Part shown: in pieces, positions 25,102 through 35,407 of the stretch
How the letters are laid out: each line of letters starts with the position of its first letter
Position numbering within the stretch: position 1 is the stretch's first letter
Assembly: GCA_018342105.1 (NCBI GenBank)
Contig: JAFIRS010001432.1
Location: 248,001-312,000 of the forward strand
From: Gonioctena quinquepunctata
Taxonomy: Eukaryota; Arthropoda; Insecta; Coleoptera; Chrysomelidae
Direction of reading: 5' to 3'
DNA: 64,000 nucleotides
Made by a program: the position numbers and the translations under genes
The notes under the pieces: model-generated
Seen by the model: the letters and a program-made list of their open reading frames with translations, nothing else
Database searches by the model: none
Told to the model about the DNA's origin: nothing

Positions 25102-26325
25102 CATGAACCTAGCCTATTTGAGGCCAGGATACATGAATAACTATCATGTAAATTCAGTTGAAGTCGGTCATGAAAGCGTCAGTCGTTCGTGACTAGGTGT
25201 TGGGGCACCACGGGATGTCTCACCCTAAGGGTTCGAGAGCGTTTGTAGAAAAGGGTAAAAGAAGTTCGGTTTGATGGATTTCGGGTTTTTTTTCGGCTAT
25301 TACGTGGGAAAACTCGTGGAAAATTGCGATGAATCATAGATTTGCGGAAAGTGTTTAAATTTTAGTACCAAAGTTACTAGGTGGAGTTGGAGAAATTAAA
25401 GAAAGATTACTTTAAAAATTGTTAAAAAACAGGCAGAACATTCAAAGAGCGAATATCATAATATAGGAACTGCTTCGTCAATTGTAGAATAAATTCAACT
25501 TCTGCTACTCATCTCTTAACTGAAGAATATTGTTTTGCTTTTGTTTGGTTTAGGTGAAGAGGTCCCAACTCTCCAAGAAACGAACTTAAAATGAATTCTT
25601 GAGTTTGAAACTGAAGTTGGTTTTCCCAAAGTTATAGTTAGAATGACTACAAAACAAAGTTCAAAGCATAGTATTCAGACTAGCTTCCTTCCTATCAATA
25701 ATACGAATACGTTCAGATGTAACTCCCCCCTAAAACTTTCATTCGATCCAGCTACTGAACACAATCGATCACGTTTCTCTCCCGCCGCGCTGGTAATCCC
25801 CAAAACAAAACAGCGTCATTCATATTTCCAGACTAATTTTTGTGGTGGAGCATTTCCATTTAGATTGAGAATTCAGATAAAAAATGGAAAGGCTATGAGT
25901 CGATTGTGGATTCGGTAATACAAACTGAAGTCGATCTACTTTGGCAGGGACGAACTCGTATCGTATGTGAGAGGAGTTCACTGTTGTTATCAATGGTCAT
26001 ACAAGTTATATTGTGGAAACAATAACAATCCGTAACGATCTCCGTCTTCGGGATCTTCTTGGCTGTGTTTTCGATATCACCCTTTCGGCTCTTCATCTTT
26101 CAACCTGAAAAACATTGTTTCATCGCTCATTCACGGATAGAAAATCATGAAGAGGGCAATCCGAAAGAATTTTTCTCTGATGATGGTCTCCATATCACAG
26201 AGGCTAGGATTTGAAATTTTGAATGAGAGCTTTAATTGCGTATCGTATATTCCAAGCGAATGGGCGGATCGATCACTCCAGAGAGTGTCTGGGTCGTTTG
26301 AATCGAGATGGGTCGCTTGACTGTC
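25102..26325. other. No gene recognised
   Basis: Mixed unique-looking sequence. A 91-codon plus frame at 25643 has no recognised similarity and no splice context that would single it out. Confidence 0.3.
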
Positions 26326-26560
26326 TGACATTAGTCAGGTTCAGGTCTTTAATGATTCGAATATCACGCACATATCATGGCGCATTCGTGATCATCCTAA
26401 GGAGTTTAATTCGAACCCGCTCTAGGATCTGCGGGTTCGTCTTATGGACTTGTCCCAAAGCAGCTGAGGCATACAGGATAGCTGTTCATACAGACAGAGT
26501 TCGATCTGTCAGTTTTGAGCGCCACGGATAAGTCTGCCGGTTTTATCGGCCGTGTATTGA
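26326..26560 (-). pseudogene. LINE (Jockey-like) C-terminal fragment
   Basis: The minus strand reads TAILYASAALGQVHKTNPQI then LERVRIKLLRMITNAP, a stop in place of the usual W, then YVRDIRIIKDLNLTNVRQ. This is the conserved region after the reverse transcriptase of Jockey-type LINEs: T-Y-A...W-G, then L-R-M-I-x-N-A-P-W-Y-V-R-N with I-x-x-D-L. The W of YASAVWG is lost and stops are present. About 70 codons remain. Confidence 0.6.
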
Positions 26561-26928
26561 AAACTTTTTTATCCACTAACGCAGAATAAAAATCCGCGGT
26601 TAAATCTTTCAGAATGATCCGCCACAGGCAATACCGCATGATAGTGTCCACAAAGCTGCAGTTTGACCTGGGGATTCAACCGTATTTGTAGAACTCCGAC
26701 TTTGACGAAAGTTTTATGCTTTAAAGTGACATAAAAATGTTCAGCCATAAGAAAAAGCATGCTATCGCGTGTGAAATGATTTATATGCAGATGATGGCAA
26801 ATACTGGTGTGAAAAAGCGGCGCTCTGAATGAGTTAAAAGTCATTTACTCAAGAAACAACAATTCAGTCATATTCCACTATTGAAAGAGAAAATAACCCT
26901 GATAACTTTGAGAACTATTTAATGATGG

Positions 26929-27060
26929 ATGTACAGACATACATTGAGTTTAGTAAAAGATGCCCTTACAAAACATGATACTCCAATGAAGGAAGCAATT
27001 ACTCCAGAGGAACGCTTAATGGCTACTCTCCGTTGCCACAGGAAGATCGAATTAGGATTT
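26929..27060 (+). pseudogene. PIF/Harbinger transposase N-terminal fragment
   Basis: The frame from 26929 contains LVKDALTKHDTPMKEAITPE then ERLMATLRCHRK. This matches the conserved N-terminal block of HARBI1-type nucleases, L-x-x-V-x-P-x-I-x-K-x-D-T-x-M-R-x-A-I-x-x-E-E-R-L-x-x-T-L-R-(F/Y). Similarity stops after TLR. The DDE core and the MADF partner protein are absent. The ~0.65 kb tandem repeat begins shortly after (27133), and the family's termini were not found. Confidence 0.6.
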
Positions 27061-27132
27061 GAAATATTATGTGGGAATATCCGCACAGGCAATGGGATAT
27101 ATAATTCCAGAAACATGTTGAAAAGGGAAACT

Positions 27133-28484
27133 CTGATTTTATGAACATCCTGTTTATATTTTCAACGAATCAATCTATCATACCCCATGACAGGTTTTAA
27201 TGTCAGAAAACACTAATTTCAAAGTGTCTCTCCAAAAGAAATGATTCTAACTTTTTCCATCTTTGCAAAGTGAGATTGCTTCTTGAAAATGTGTTTCCCA
27301 TTTCTTCCGCTATTCCTGATGATCGTGGAAGCGTGAAATAGATTTTCGTCGACAAAAATGTATTGAAGACCTAGTGAATGCGATGTCTCTCCTGCGTCAA
27401 TGTTACGAATGATTTCTGGTGAGTACTCTCTTTGGAAAACATTCTTCTTTGCCTCATTCATCTTCATAGAGTTCTTAATTAAGACTGGAATAGAAAATCG
27501 AATAACTATCTGAATGAAAATGCAAATTTTCAAATTCAGATTTTTTCTTTGAGTTCGGGCCTTTTCAGAATATCTATCAGATGTAGTTCAATGTCCAGCG
27601 TGGCTTTAGCCGGGGAAGTAGTTGTTTTCTGTTAGACATTCACAAAAATAATTTCATTCTAATCGTGGATTTTTTCAATTCACAGAAAAATCTTTCTATC
27701 AATATTCAATTGAGAATGTTTCCCTTTTCAACATGAATACCCCACAAGAGGTTATCTTGACGATGGAAGATAGTGACAAAAGTTTATCTCTCAGTCGCAG
27801 ATGATTCCACATCTGATTTTATGAACATCCTGTTTATATTTTCAACAAATCAATCTATCATACCCCATGACAGGTTTTAATGTCAGAAAACACTAATTTC
27901 AAAGTGTCTCTCCAAAAGAAATGATTCTAACTTTTTCCATCTTTGCAAAGTGAGATTGCTTCTTGAAAATGTGTTTCCCATTTCTTCCGGTCTTCCTGAT
28001 GATCGTGGAAGCGTGAAATAGATTATCGTCGACAAAAATGTATTGAAGACCTAGTGAATGCGATGTCTCTCCTGCGTCAATGTTACGAATGATTTCTGGT
28101 GAGTACTCTCTTTTGGAAAACATTCTTCTTTGCCTCATTCATCTTTATGAATTCTTAATTAAGACTGGAATAGAAAATCAAATAACTATCTGAATGAAAA
28201 TGCAAATTTTCAAATTCAGATTTTTTCTTTTGAGTTAGGGCCTTTTCAGAATCTATGGAAGGTAGTTACAAAAGAAAAAATTTCATTTTAATCGTGGATT
28301 TTTCAATTCACAGAAAAATCTTTCTATCAATATTCAATTGAGAATGTTTCCCTTTTCAACATGAATACCCCACAAGAGGTTATCTTGACGATGGAAGATA
28401 GTGACAAAAGTTTATCTTTCAGTCGCAGATGATTCCACATCTGATTTTATGAACATCCTGTTTATATTTTCAACAAATCAATCC
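27133..28484. repeat. Tandem repeat: two full ~0.65 kb units plus a partial third
   Basis: Units start at CTGATTTTATGAACATCCTG: 27133-27812 (680 bp), 27813-28440 (628 bp), and a 44-bp start of a third (28441-28484). They are nearly identical except for a ~50-base deletion in unit 2 (around CCAGCGTGGCTTTAGCCGGG). Another copy of the second half of the unit, in the same orientation, lies at about 44955-45386 within a Penelope-like relic. A minus-strand frame is open in both units (27219-27533 and 27899-28138), sharing FSREYSPEII-like and GETSHSLGLQYIFVD segments. I do not recognise the peptide, and the conservation may only reflect the recent duplication. Confidence 0.85.
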
Positions 28485-28798
28485 AGAAACATGTGTCGTA
28501 ATTGAATCAGAACCGCATGTTAGTTGAGAGCAGCAGTTTTCTCCGGTGGCCTAGACTGACAGACAAGTATGTGCCGGCTAGATCAGGCGCGTGGCAAATA
28601 TCCAATAAAGATGGATTTGGTCAACTTTTTTTTTGCAATAGTAATAGCAATAGCGATAACGTTAATAGTTGAAACATTTGGATCAGATGGTTCCATTCAG
28701 TCAACTATTTTGATTTTAGCAATGATGATAACTTTAAAAACGTGACCTTGAATATTCCAACCCTCAGAATATCACGGCAATCGCTGATATATTGTCTA

Positions 28799-30757
28799 CA
28801 GTGCTTCTCAAGAGTTTCCTTCCCCCCCTCTTATTTTTGGAACGCTTATACATGAACAAGTGAAATTTGGAAACTGAATATAAAAGGTTGTAAACTTCCC
28901 TACTAGTGATGTTAGATGCCGAAATCATCAAAGATGACGTCACAAGGCCATTGTGACCAATAATTTTGAATGGAACCCTACGGCAAGCGACACCTCTTTT
29001 AAAAGGTATCGAAAAAACCTATTCAATGATACTAATTTTGTTTGTGTTTATAGCAGTTTTGGCAACTCGCTTTCAAAAAACGCAAAGCTGTGATGAATTG
29101 AATCAGTTAATACTTAAATTCCAAATTCAAGCTCCGCCTCTGGATAGTTGTCAAATGAGCTGACGTTTTTGTTAGTCTCCCTAATTCGACGTTTTTGTAA
29201 TTGTCCAAGTTTTTGTACATTTAATAATTTGTGTATTGTTGATCGAACGTTTTACTGTTTTAGCAGCTTTTGGTACTTTTAATATTTTTGTACATTCTGA
29301 TGATTTGGTGAACTGTTGTGAGCCGAACGTTTAAGTGCTTCAAGAAGCGAAATGGTACGTACTTTAGGTGATAAAGTAGCAGCAATCCTAATTCTTGGCG
29401 AAACCGGACAAAATATTCATGCAGCAGAACGCATTTTTAATGAGAGGTTTCCCGATCGCCCCGTTTCGAGGACTTATTCGAAGGAGCTTCTTCGTAAGTT
29501 TGAAACAACGGGTAGTATTAATGATGCGGAACGATATGGCACACCACAAATTTCTGATGAGAAAAAAGTTGAAATACTGGCAGAAGTAATAGTTAATCCT
29601 ACTTCTTCAACAACTCACGTTGCATCTACCTGTGGAGTCAGTCGAAGAACACAGGGTGTTGAAAAAAAACAAATTTCATCCATACAAATTAAAAATGGTT
29701 CATCAACTCTCAGACGACGACCCAGAACGAAAAGTAGAATTTTGTGAAAATATGGAAACTAAAATCAATCAACCACCAGACTATGTCAAAACAATTTGTT
29801 ATAGTGACGAAAGTACTTTCTATCTAAATGGAAATTTAAATACACATAACGTGAGGTATTGGAGTGACGCAAATCCTCACCTGTTTCGTGAAACACATAC
29901 CCAATTTCCCCAGAAGGTGAATGTTTGGGCAGGTATTCTGGGAAACCACATCGTTGGGCCTCTTTTTTTAAATACTAATTTTACTGGTGAGGTCTATCTG
30001 GAGCTGTTGCAAAACGCAATAGAACCGTTAAACTTTGAAATTTTGGAAGATAATCCAGATGAATTCGGCAATTTAGAAATAACATTCCAACAGGATGGTG
30101 CTCCTCCACCCTATTACGGTGCAGTAAGAAGGTATTTGGATGAGGAGTATCGTGGTAGATGGATTGGACAACGAGGTTCAACGGAATGGCCAGCTCGACC
30201 ACCGGACCTCACACCTTTGTATTTTTTTCTGTGGGGGTACCTTGAATCGAAGGTTTACGCCACTGAACCCGACAATATTGACGTTTTAAAACAACGTATT
30301 GTTGCAGAATGTGAGGCTGTTTCCGCAGACACATTTGCAAAAGTACGAGAAGAGTTTAAAAATGGGATATTTCTCTGTCAGGAAGTAAATGGAGGTCACT
30401 TCGAGCAATTTCTTTAAGTAGATACTGATTCTTAAATCTGTAATCAATATCATACTGAATGGAATTTAAATTTTAATGTTTACTAATGAGCCATTAAAAC
30501 TGCCATAAACACAAACAAAATTAGTATCATTGAAAAGGTTTTTTTCGATACCTTTTGAAAGAGGTGTCGCTTGCCGTGGGGTTCCATTTGAAATTATTGG
30601 TCACAATGGCCTTGTGACGTCATCTTTGACGATTTCGTCATCTATCATCACTAGTAGCGAAGTTTACAACTTTCAATATGCAGTTTCCAAATTTCACTTG
30701 TTTATGTATAATCGTTCTAAAAATAAGAGGGGGGGAGGTTACTTTTGAGAAGCACTG
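28799..30757 (+). mobile_element. Mariner-like element 1 (DD41D type), complete, ~260-bp terminal repeats
   Basis: The element begins CAGTGCTTCTCAA at 28799 and ends TTGAGAAGCACTG at 30757, flanked by TA on both sides. The terminal inverted repeats run about 260 bases (28799-29058 and 30497-30757) with scattered differences, for example GATGACGTCACAAGGCCATT in both. It contains one transposase pseudogene. Length 1959 bp. Confidence 0.9.
29352..30417 (+). pseudogene. DD41D-type mariner transposase with lost catalytic Asp
   Basis: The start is at 29352 (MVRTLGDKVAAILILGETGQ). The N-terminal helix-turn-helix region is open to about codon 98 (VASTCGVSRRT), where a one-base shift near 29645 moves the reading to the frame HRVLKKNKFHPYKLKMVHQL, which then stays open to the stop at 30417. 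The catalytic region has CYSDESTFYLNG (first D) and FQQDGAPPPYYGAVRR (second D). The third site reads PPDLTPLYFFLWG, where the family has PDLTPLDFFLWG: the codon at 30220-30222 is TAT (Tyr) instead of GAT (Asp). Spacing from the second D to this position is 41 residues. Two independent lesions make the enzyme inactive. An intact enzyme would cut and paste the element at TA sites. Confidence 0.9.
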
Positions 30758-31078
30758 TATAATGCGCATGTCATGACAACTGACAGATACGAATACATGT
30801 TCCATAGTTTCATGACAATTTTAAAATAAAAATTAAACTGCTGAGACATACTTGCAATACCGTACATGCTTTCCTTTTCGTTCAACTCCATGATCGTGAT
30901 AACAACAATATTTCAAATTGAAAATAGCCGGATAAGTTATGTTAGAACACAGAACTGAGCGAAGTGTCACTTGCCCTGCCAGTCCTGTCATTCTCAAAGT
31001 TATTGCTAAATCTCTTCTCCTTCCAACTATAAGAAATTTTAAAAACTTTTTAGGCTTAGGTTAGTTTTTATATATATG

Positions 31079-31128
<50 letters not shown>

Positions 31129-31140
31129 ATATATAGGTTA
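30758..31140. other. No gene recognised; TA tract at 31079-31136
   Basis: Unique-looking sequence followed by a TA/TG microsatellite. Confidence 0.4.
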
Positions 31141-31335
31141 GTGATAATCAATTTGAAAATACCAGCTACATTGAAAACGGTTAGCTAGAATGATAGGAAT
31201 GCACCACAAGCCTTACAGGCTTAGGCATTCACTCCAGACTAGCTAACCATGCAACTCAATTTGAGAAAATTATTATATGATCCAATGTAATACTTACCCC
31301 ATCACCTCACTGAATAAAGAATCTGAATCTAAATT
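31141..31335 (+). mobile_element. Possible LINE 3' end
   Basis: The text CCTTACAGGCTTAGGCATTC... to CACTGAATAAAGAATCTGAA then TCTAAATTC resembles the 3' untranslated end and short-repeat tail (AATAAAGAATCTGAATCT) of insect LINEs. No coding part is attached. Confidence 0.4.
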
Positions 31336-31439
31336 CGTTGAATGAAATGGCTTCAAAATATAATCATTCTCACGCTTATTGCTATTCTTATTCCTATTGC
31401 TATTGCTGAAAAAAAGTTAACTGAATCCACCTTAACCAG

Positions 31440-31800
31440 AAGATAAACCTGCCAGTTTTAACCGCGCCGTTCCAAACCGGTGGATCAACCTCTATGTGTA
31501 TGGCCAGCTATTGACAAGCAGTTTTTTATGGTTTGGATAGAAGGCTTCCAAGTGAGCCGAAGGTCAATGGTAAGACCTAAATATTTGACTTGCGGTGACC
31601 ATGTGATCTTCCATTCTGCATAATAACTCCCCTGAGAGAGTAACTGCGTTTATATCCTAGACAAATCACCTGTGTCCCAATCGGATTCAACCATATCTTC
31701 TGCTTCGAATACCACCCTTGGAGCTCATCAATTGCATTATTCAAATGAGTAGTCCCCATTTGAGGGATCATTGAAGTAGACAATAAGGCCAAACTGCAGA
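31440..31800 (-). pseudogene. LINE (Jockey-like) reverse transcriptase C-terminal fragment
   Basis: The minus strand reads ALLSTSMIPQMGTTHLNNAI then DELQGWYSKQKIWLNPIGTQ and VICLGYKRS. A shift leads to VKYLGLTIDLRLTWKPSIQT. This is the region directly after the F-A-D-D motif in Jockey-type reverse transcriptases: (D-D)-T-A-L-L, then L-x-x-W-Y-x-x-W-K-I-x-L-N-P-x-K-T-Q-V-I, then K-Y-L-G-x-x-(L/I)-D. The catalytic motif itself is lost. Stops and shifts show it is dead. Confidence 0.7.
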
Positions 31801-32026
31801 GCAAACTGATGGGTCAATAGTTCTGTGGAAAGTGGGATTCATGACCACAATGGCAAGCTTTCACCTTCGTGGAAATCTCTCGATGCGCAGTCAATTCAAA
31901 TCAAATTCAGAATTGACTGCACATGGTTCTCTGTGAATTTTTTTTCCGTAAAAACCTCATACTTTCCTGAAATTGAACTCCATTTACATTGAATCAGATT
32001 TCTAACAGTATGGAAAAATCGGCTTA

Positions 32027-32973
32027 CTCATGGTGTTTCTTGATAACAGGCTAATATTTGATGAGGTTATTTTTAGCTCCATTATGAGAAAAAAACTCCA
32101 TATGAACATATGTCCTGAAGGTATTAACTTTTGAACTACAGGGTGCTGAAGTTTTGAGAAAAACCTAGATATTTTTGTGAAACTTGGTACGCATCTTCCA
32201 TGCATCAGAAGACATTTTCTGCTGTACAACATAATTTTTTATTCCTGGCAGTGGCGTTCGTGCGGAATTTGCACTGAATCATTTCAAAGATAAAAGTGAT
32301 GCGCCACTGCTTTTTCAAAGTAAAAATCCTCATGCCTTTCTGAGCAAATCTGGTCTCCCGATTTTTTTCGTTTGACGTACGGTTTTTGCATGGTAAAATT
32401 TAATTCGTTCATTTGCACGTTGTTATGAAATTGGGTATTATCAAGGATTAAAAACGTATCTAGTAGGTATAAGCAGATTTTGTTTTGTAAACATAAACAG
32501 TTTTGAGAGTTGTCCACCTAGTTTAGTTGTCACGTATTTAAGTCATCAAAATTGAGAATATTATAAAAAATATGGTACATTTTACGAATTCTGAGTTTGC
32601 AGACTTCCACAATAATCATTTTTGGGCTGAAGAAAACCCACATACAATCGTGGAATATCGTTACCAGGAGCATATTTCATGATTTCAAAAATAAAAAAGC
32701 AGTGGCGTATCACTTTTCCCTTTTAAATGATTCATTGCAAATCCCGCAGCAGCAGAAAATGGTTTTTGAATTATAAAAGATACGTACTACGTTTCACAAA
32801 AATACCTAGGGTTATACCAAAATTATCATAAAAAAAAATTTTTTTTTCAACTTTTGCACCAGGCGGTTCAAAAGTTATGACCTTTACGACATATGTTCAT
32901 ATGAAGTTTTTTTCTCAAAATGGTCCCAAGAACAAGCTCCTCAAATATTAGCATGTTATTAAGAAACACCCTG
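32027..32973 (+). mobile_element. Internally deleted mariner-like element (MITE precursor)
   Basis: Ends are GGTGTTTCTTGATAACAGGC on the left (at 32032, after a slightly altered start) and GCATGTTATTAAGAAACACC then CTG on the right, with TA on each side (32025-32026, 32974-32975). The terminal inverted repeats extend about 180-200 bases (AACTCCATATGAACATATGT against its complement). Inside, at 32571, a frame begins MVHFTNSEFADFHNNHFWAE. It matches the start of insect mariner-like transposases with the DUF4817-type N-terminal domain, but stops after about 36 codons. The catalytic core is deleted. Confidence 0.7.
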
Positions 32974-33036
32974 TATAGAAGGAACTATAAGCTATTTCTT
33001 GGAATTCTTCTCGCATTAATTGATACCTACTGACTC

Positions 33037-33040
<4 letters not shown>

Positions 33041-33107
<67 letters not shown>
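33041..33107. repeat. (TA)n microsatellite
   Basis: About 67 bases of pure TA repeat. Confidence 0.95.
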
Positions 33108-33110
<3 letters not shown>

Positions 33111-33640
33111 GAAGTGACGTCCGCAATAGGTAGTATTTTTATGAAATATACCTAAAATGACGAAAATTGGTCCAAAAAAAAATTTTGCTGATCAACCAGG
33201 TTCATTTACTGGAGATTGGGATTACAATGAGGACAATGCAAATATGAAAGAAATTCAGTGTGTTTGTGGTCTGAATCAAAATACTTCCGGAATCTATTCC
33301 AGAGGTTGAAATGGATTCGAAACGGTATCTAATTATTGAATGAGAAAAAATCCACTTTGTACAGGGGCTGACGTTAATCACCCCACATCAACATCAATAC
33401 CATCACATGCCGTACGAAATGGCTCCAGCCCAGCCCTGCCGACATCAGTGTTGTGTTTCACGGCAGCCGACTAAAATTTCAATTATCAGGTAATAGGATG
33501 TAAATTGAGATGCTTTCTCGGGATAACGTCTTAGAATGGCAACGTGAACTAAGACATTGTTCCAACTCATCTGTGTATCCCAGATTATTCGAACAATTTC
33601 AACTCTGCTCACGCACCGCGTTGGTGAGACTGTGACATCT
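33108..33640. other. No gene recognised
   Basis: A GC-richer patch at 33385-33465 (CACCCCACATCAACATCAAT, CCAGCCCTGCCGACATCAGT) stands out, but no frame could be assigned. Confidence 0.3.
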
Positions 33641-33751
33641 CAATGAAACATTAACAGAGATTGCTCCCGAAATATAGGAATTGGAATTTGGATAAGGTTT
33701 TGGAGACACGAATTGAAGTTAGAGTCATCTAATCGAATCACCTGGAAAAAG

Positions 33752-33927
33752 TCGATGACAACAGAATTCGATTGTCTTTCACTCTTGAGTGTTGACTGGA
33801 TTCGTTGAATTGACCAATCCATTGTTCCTAATGCATATTGAACTATTGTCTGTAACTGTGGAGGCAACCCAGTGGCGTTCTTCCAACCATTGCAATTGCC
33901 CAAGAATGTTCCACTTCCACTAGCGCA
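33752..33927 (-). CDS. Possible coding exon of an unidentified gene or gene relic
   Basis: The minus strand has a 58-codon stretch in one frame (GSGTFLGNCNGWKNATGLPP, QLQTIVQYALGTMDWSIQRI, QSTLKSERQSNSVVIDFFQ) that ends at a good splice donor, CAG|GTGATT. Upstream acceptors are weaker: TTTCTGTGTGCTCAG leads to an in-frame stop, while CGCTAG at about 33928 keeps the frame. The residue mix (paired polar and hydrophobic, an N-glycosylation site NAT, a V-V-I-D-F-F strand) looks like a real globular, perhaps secreted, protein. I could not name the family. A second exon-like piece lies upstream at 34340-34470. Confidence 0.35.
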
Positions 33928-34339
33928 TAGTATCTACTCTGAGCACACAGAAACTCATCAGCGTCCCGATACATTGTTTGTACTTACACTCTTTCTTCAA
34001 CATTTGATCGTGACGTTCAATTAAATTAATACAAAAATAAAAATGCTACTTGTGTTTTCCGACGACAATATGATAAAAAATATGCTTCCTAAAATCTTCC
34101 TTTCTGACTGGCCACGCCACCAGGTTTCTAACAATTGCATCCGTATCATCAAAGGTCCGTGTAATATCACAGCTGAATCTATATCTGAGATAATTTCCAG
34201 AAGTTTACTATTTCTCATAACTCACTGACAGAATTTATTATAATCAAACAATACAATTTTGCTGAATTAAATATTTGAATAATCAACTCATATGTTAGTC
34301 TCAAAATTATAGCGGGGCAATTCAAATACTATTTTCGAA

Positions 34340-34470
34340 TATATCCACCTGATTTGAGAATTGTGTCCTCCTCATTCTTCCAGTTGCATAACAACCTTTG
34401 GATAGTATTGGTTGAAGCTCATTTTTTGTGGAGGAATACTCATTCTCGACATGTCTCTGGGAATATAACC
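34340..34470 (-). pseudogene. Possible exon relic, minus strand
   Basis: Read on the minus strand, a textbook acceptor (TTAATTTTGTTTTCAG) is followed by IVEGYIPRDMSRMSIPPQKM then SFNQYYPKVVMQLEE and a stop. A one-base change of frame near the stop gives NWKNEEDTILKS running into a donor-like AG|GTGGAT. This suggests a frameshifted exon. A second copy of the acceptor and the first codons lies inverted at about 38170-38215 (IVEGYNPRKMS). The two copies diverge after about 15 codons. The product is not recognised. Confidence 0.3.
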
Positions 34471-34672
34471 TTCCACAATCTGAAAACAAAATTAAATGGA
34501 TCAGGGAATCTACACAAGTGTAGGAGAGCAAATAAATTAGTTTGCCTCGATAAGCTACTGCGTAAACCAAATAATTTTTCGCGAATTGAAAAATATTGAA
34601 TTTGTCAGTAACTTGTATTCTAATTTTTGCCCATCACGGAAAATTATTGAATTCAAACATACTTCTCTATAT
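34447..34672. repeat. Inverted duplication, arm A
   Basis: This segment recurs inverted at 37371-38210, where a foldback element (37422-38036) interrupts it. Shared words on the minus strand here include CTACACTTGTGTAGATTCCC and TTTACGCAGTAGCTTATC. The arms enclose a palindrome, a Gypsy relic and the foldback element. Confidence 0.65.
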
Positions 34673-34678
34673 ACTCTT

Positions 34679-35192
34679 ATTGACGTTTCGGGAACTGTAT
34701 CCATTCCCGTTTTCAAAAGTATTTTTAATGTAGATGAAAATTTCTCAATTTTTCTCGCAGTGTTTCTGGAACGTGACCTTTTTTCGGATAATGGAGTCAA
34801 TCATTATCGCTCTGCAGAATGCAAGATCTTCTTCCAGTAACGGTTTCCACGTGTGATCCATATCAGAAGAATTTGTGGATATACAGTTCTCACCAGATAG
34901 TACAATGAAAGCGGATTTCTTTAATTTTCTCCTCTTGTTATTGGTTTCTTCATTCTACCATCTGGTGAGAACCGTATATCAACAAATTCCTCTGATATGG
35001 AAGAAGATCTCGCATTTTGCAGAGCGATAATGGATTGACTCCATCATCCTTTTGACACAACTATTTTGACATTAGTCAGAAAAGGTCAGTTCAAGGAACA
35101 CTGCGAGTAAAACAACAAAAAACTGAGAAATTTTCATCTACATCACAACGATTTTTGAAAACGGGAACGGATACATTTCCCAAAACGTCAAC
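34679..35192. repeat. Inverted repeat, ~220-bp arms, PLE-terminal-like ends
   Basis: The left arm (34679-34898) and right arm (34959-35192) are inverted copies with small differences, joined by a ~60-base loop; TATCCATTCCCGTTTTCAAA on the left faces TTTGAAAACGGGAACGGATA on the right. The outer tips read GACGTTTCGGGAA (left) and TTCCCAAAACGTC (right), words found in Penelope-like termini. Read inward, the left tip on the minus strand keeps hammerhead-like parts (see findings). Confidence 0.7.
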
Positions 35193-35296
35193 AGGAGTAT
35201 TATTGTGTATGACCTCGTAGGTTCTTCCAGAAAGAATATTATCGGTTCAACTAACGTATATTACTTCTTATGGCTGACATAAGTGACATAATAACA

Positions 35297-35382
35297 TATC
35301 ATAACTCAACATAACATTATACTGGACAGACGCCGACTACTCCAAACTACTACAGGGTAATACAACGGTCTCATACATAACA
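35297..35382 (-). repeat. 3' LTR start of the Gypsy element
   Basis: Minus-strand TGTTATGTATGAGACCGTTG directly follows a polypurine tract (AGAAGGGAGGAG). It matches 37290-37372 over about 85 bases. The LTR probably continues further left. Confidence 0.65.
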
Positions 35383-35407
35383 CTCCTCCCTTCTACTTCG
35401 TAGAATA

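Noticed and set aside
27315..27335. CTGATGATCGTGGAAGCGTG as a second hammerhead
   Set aside because: No complementary helix II and no GAAA in register.
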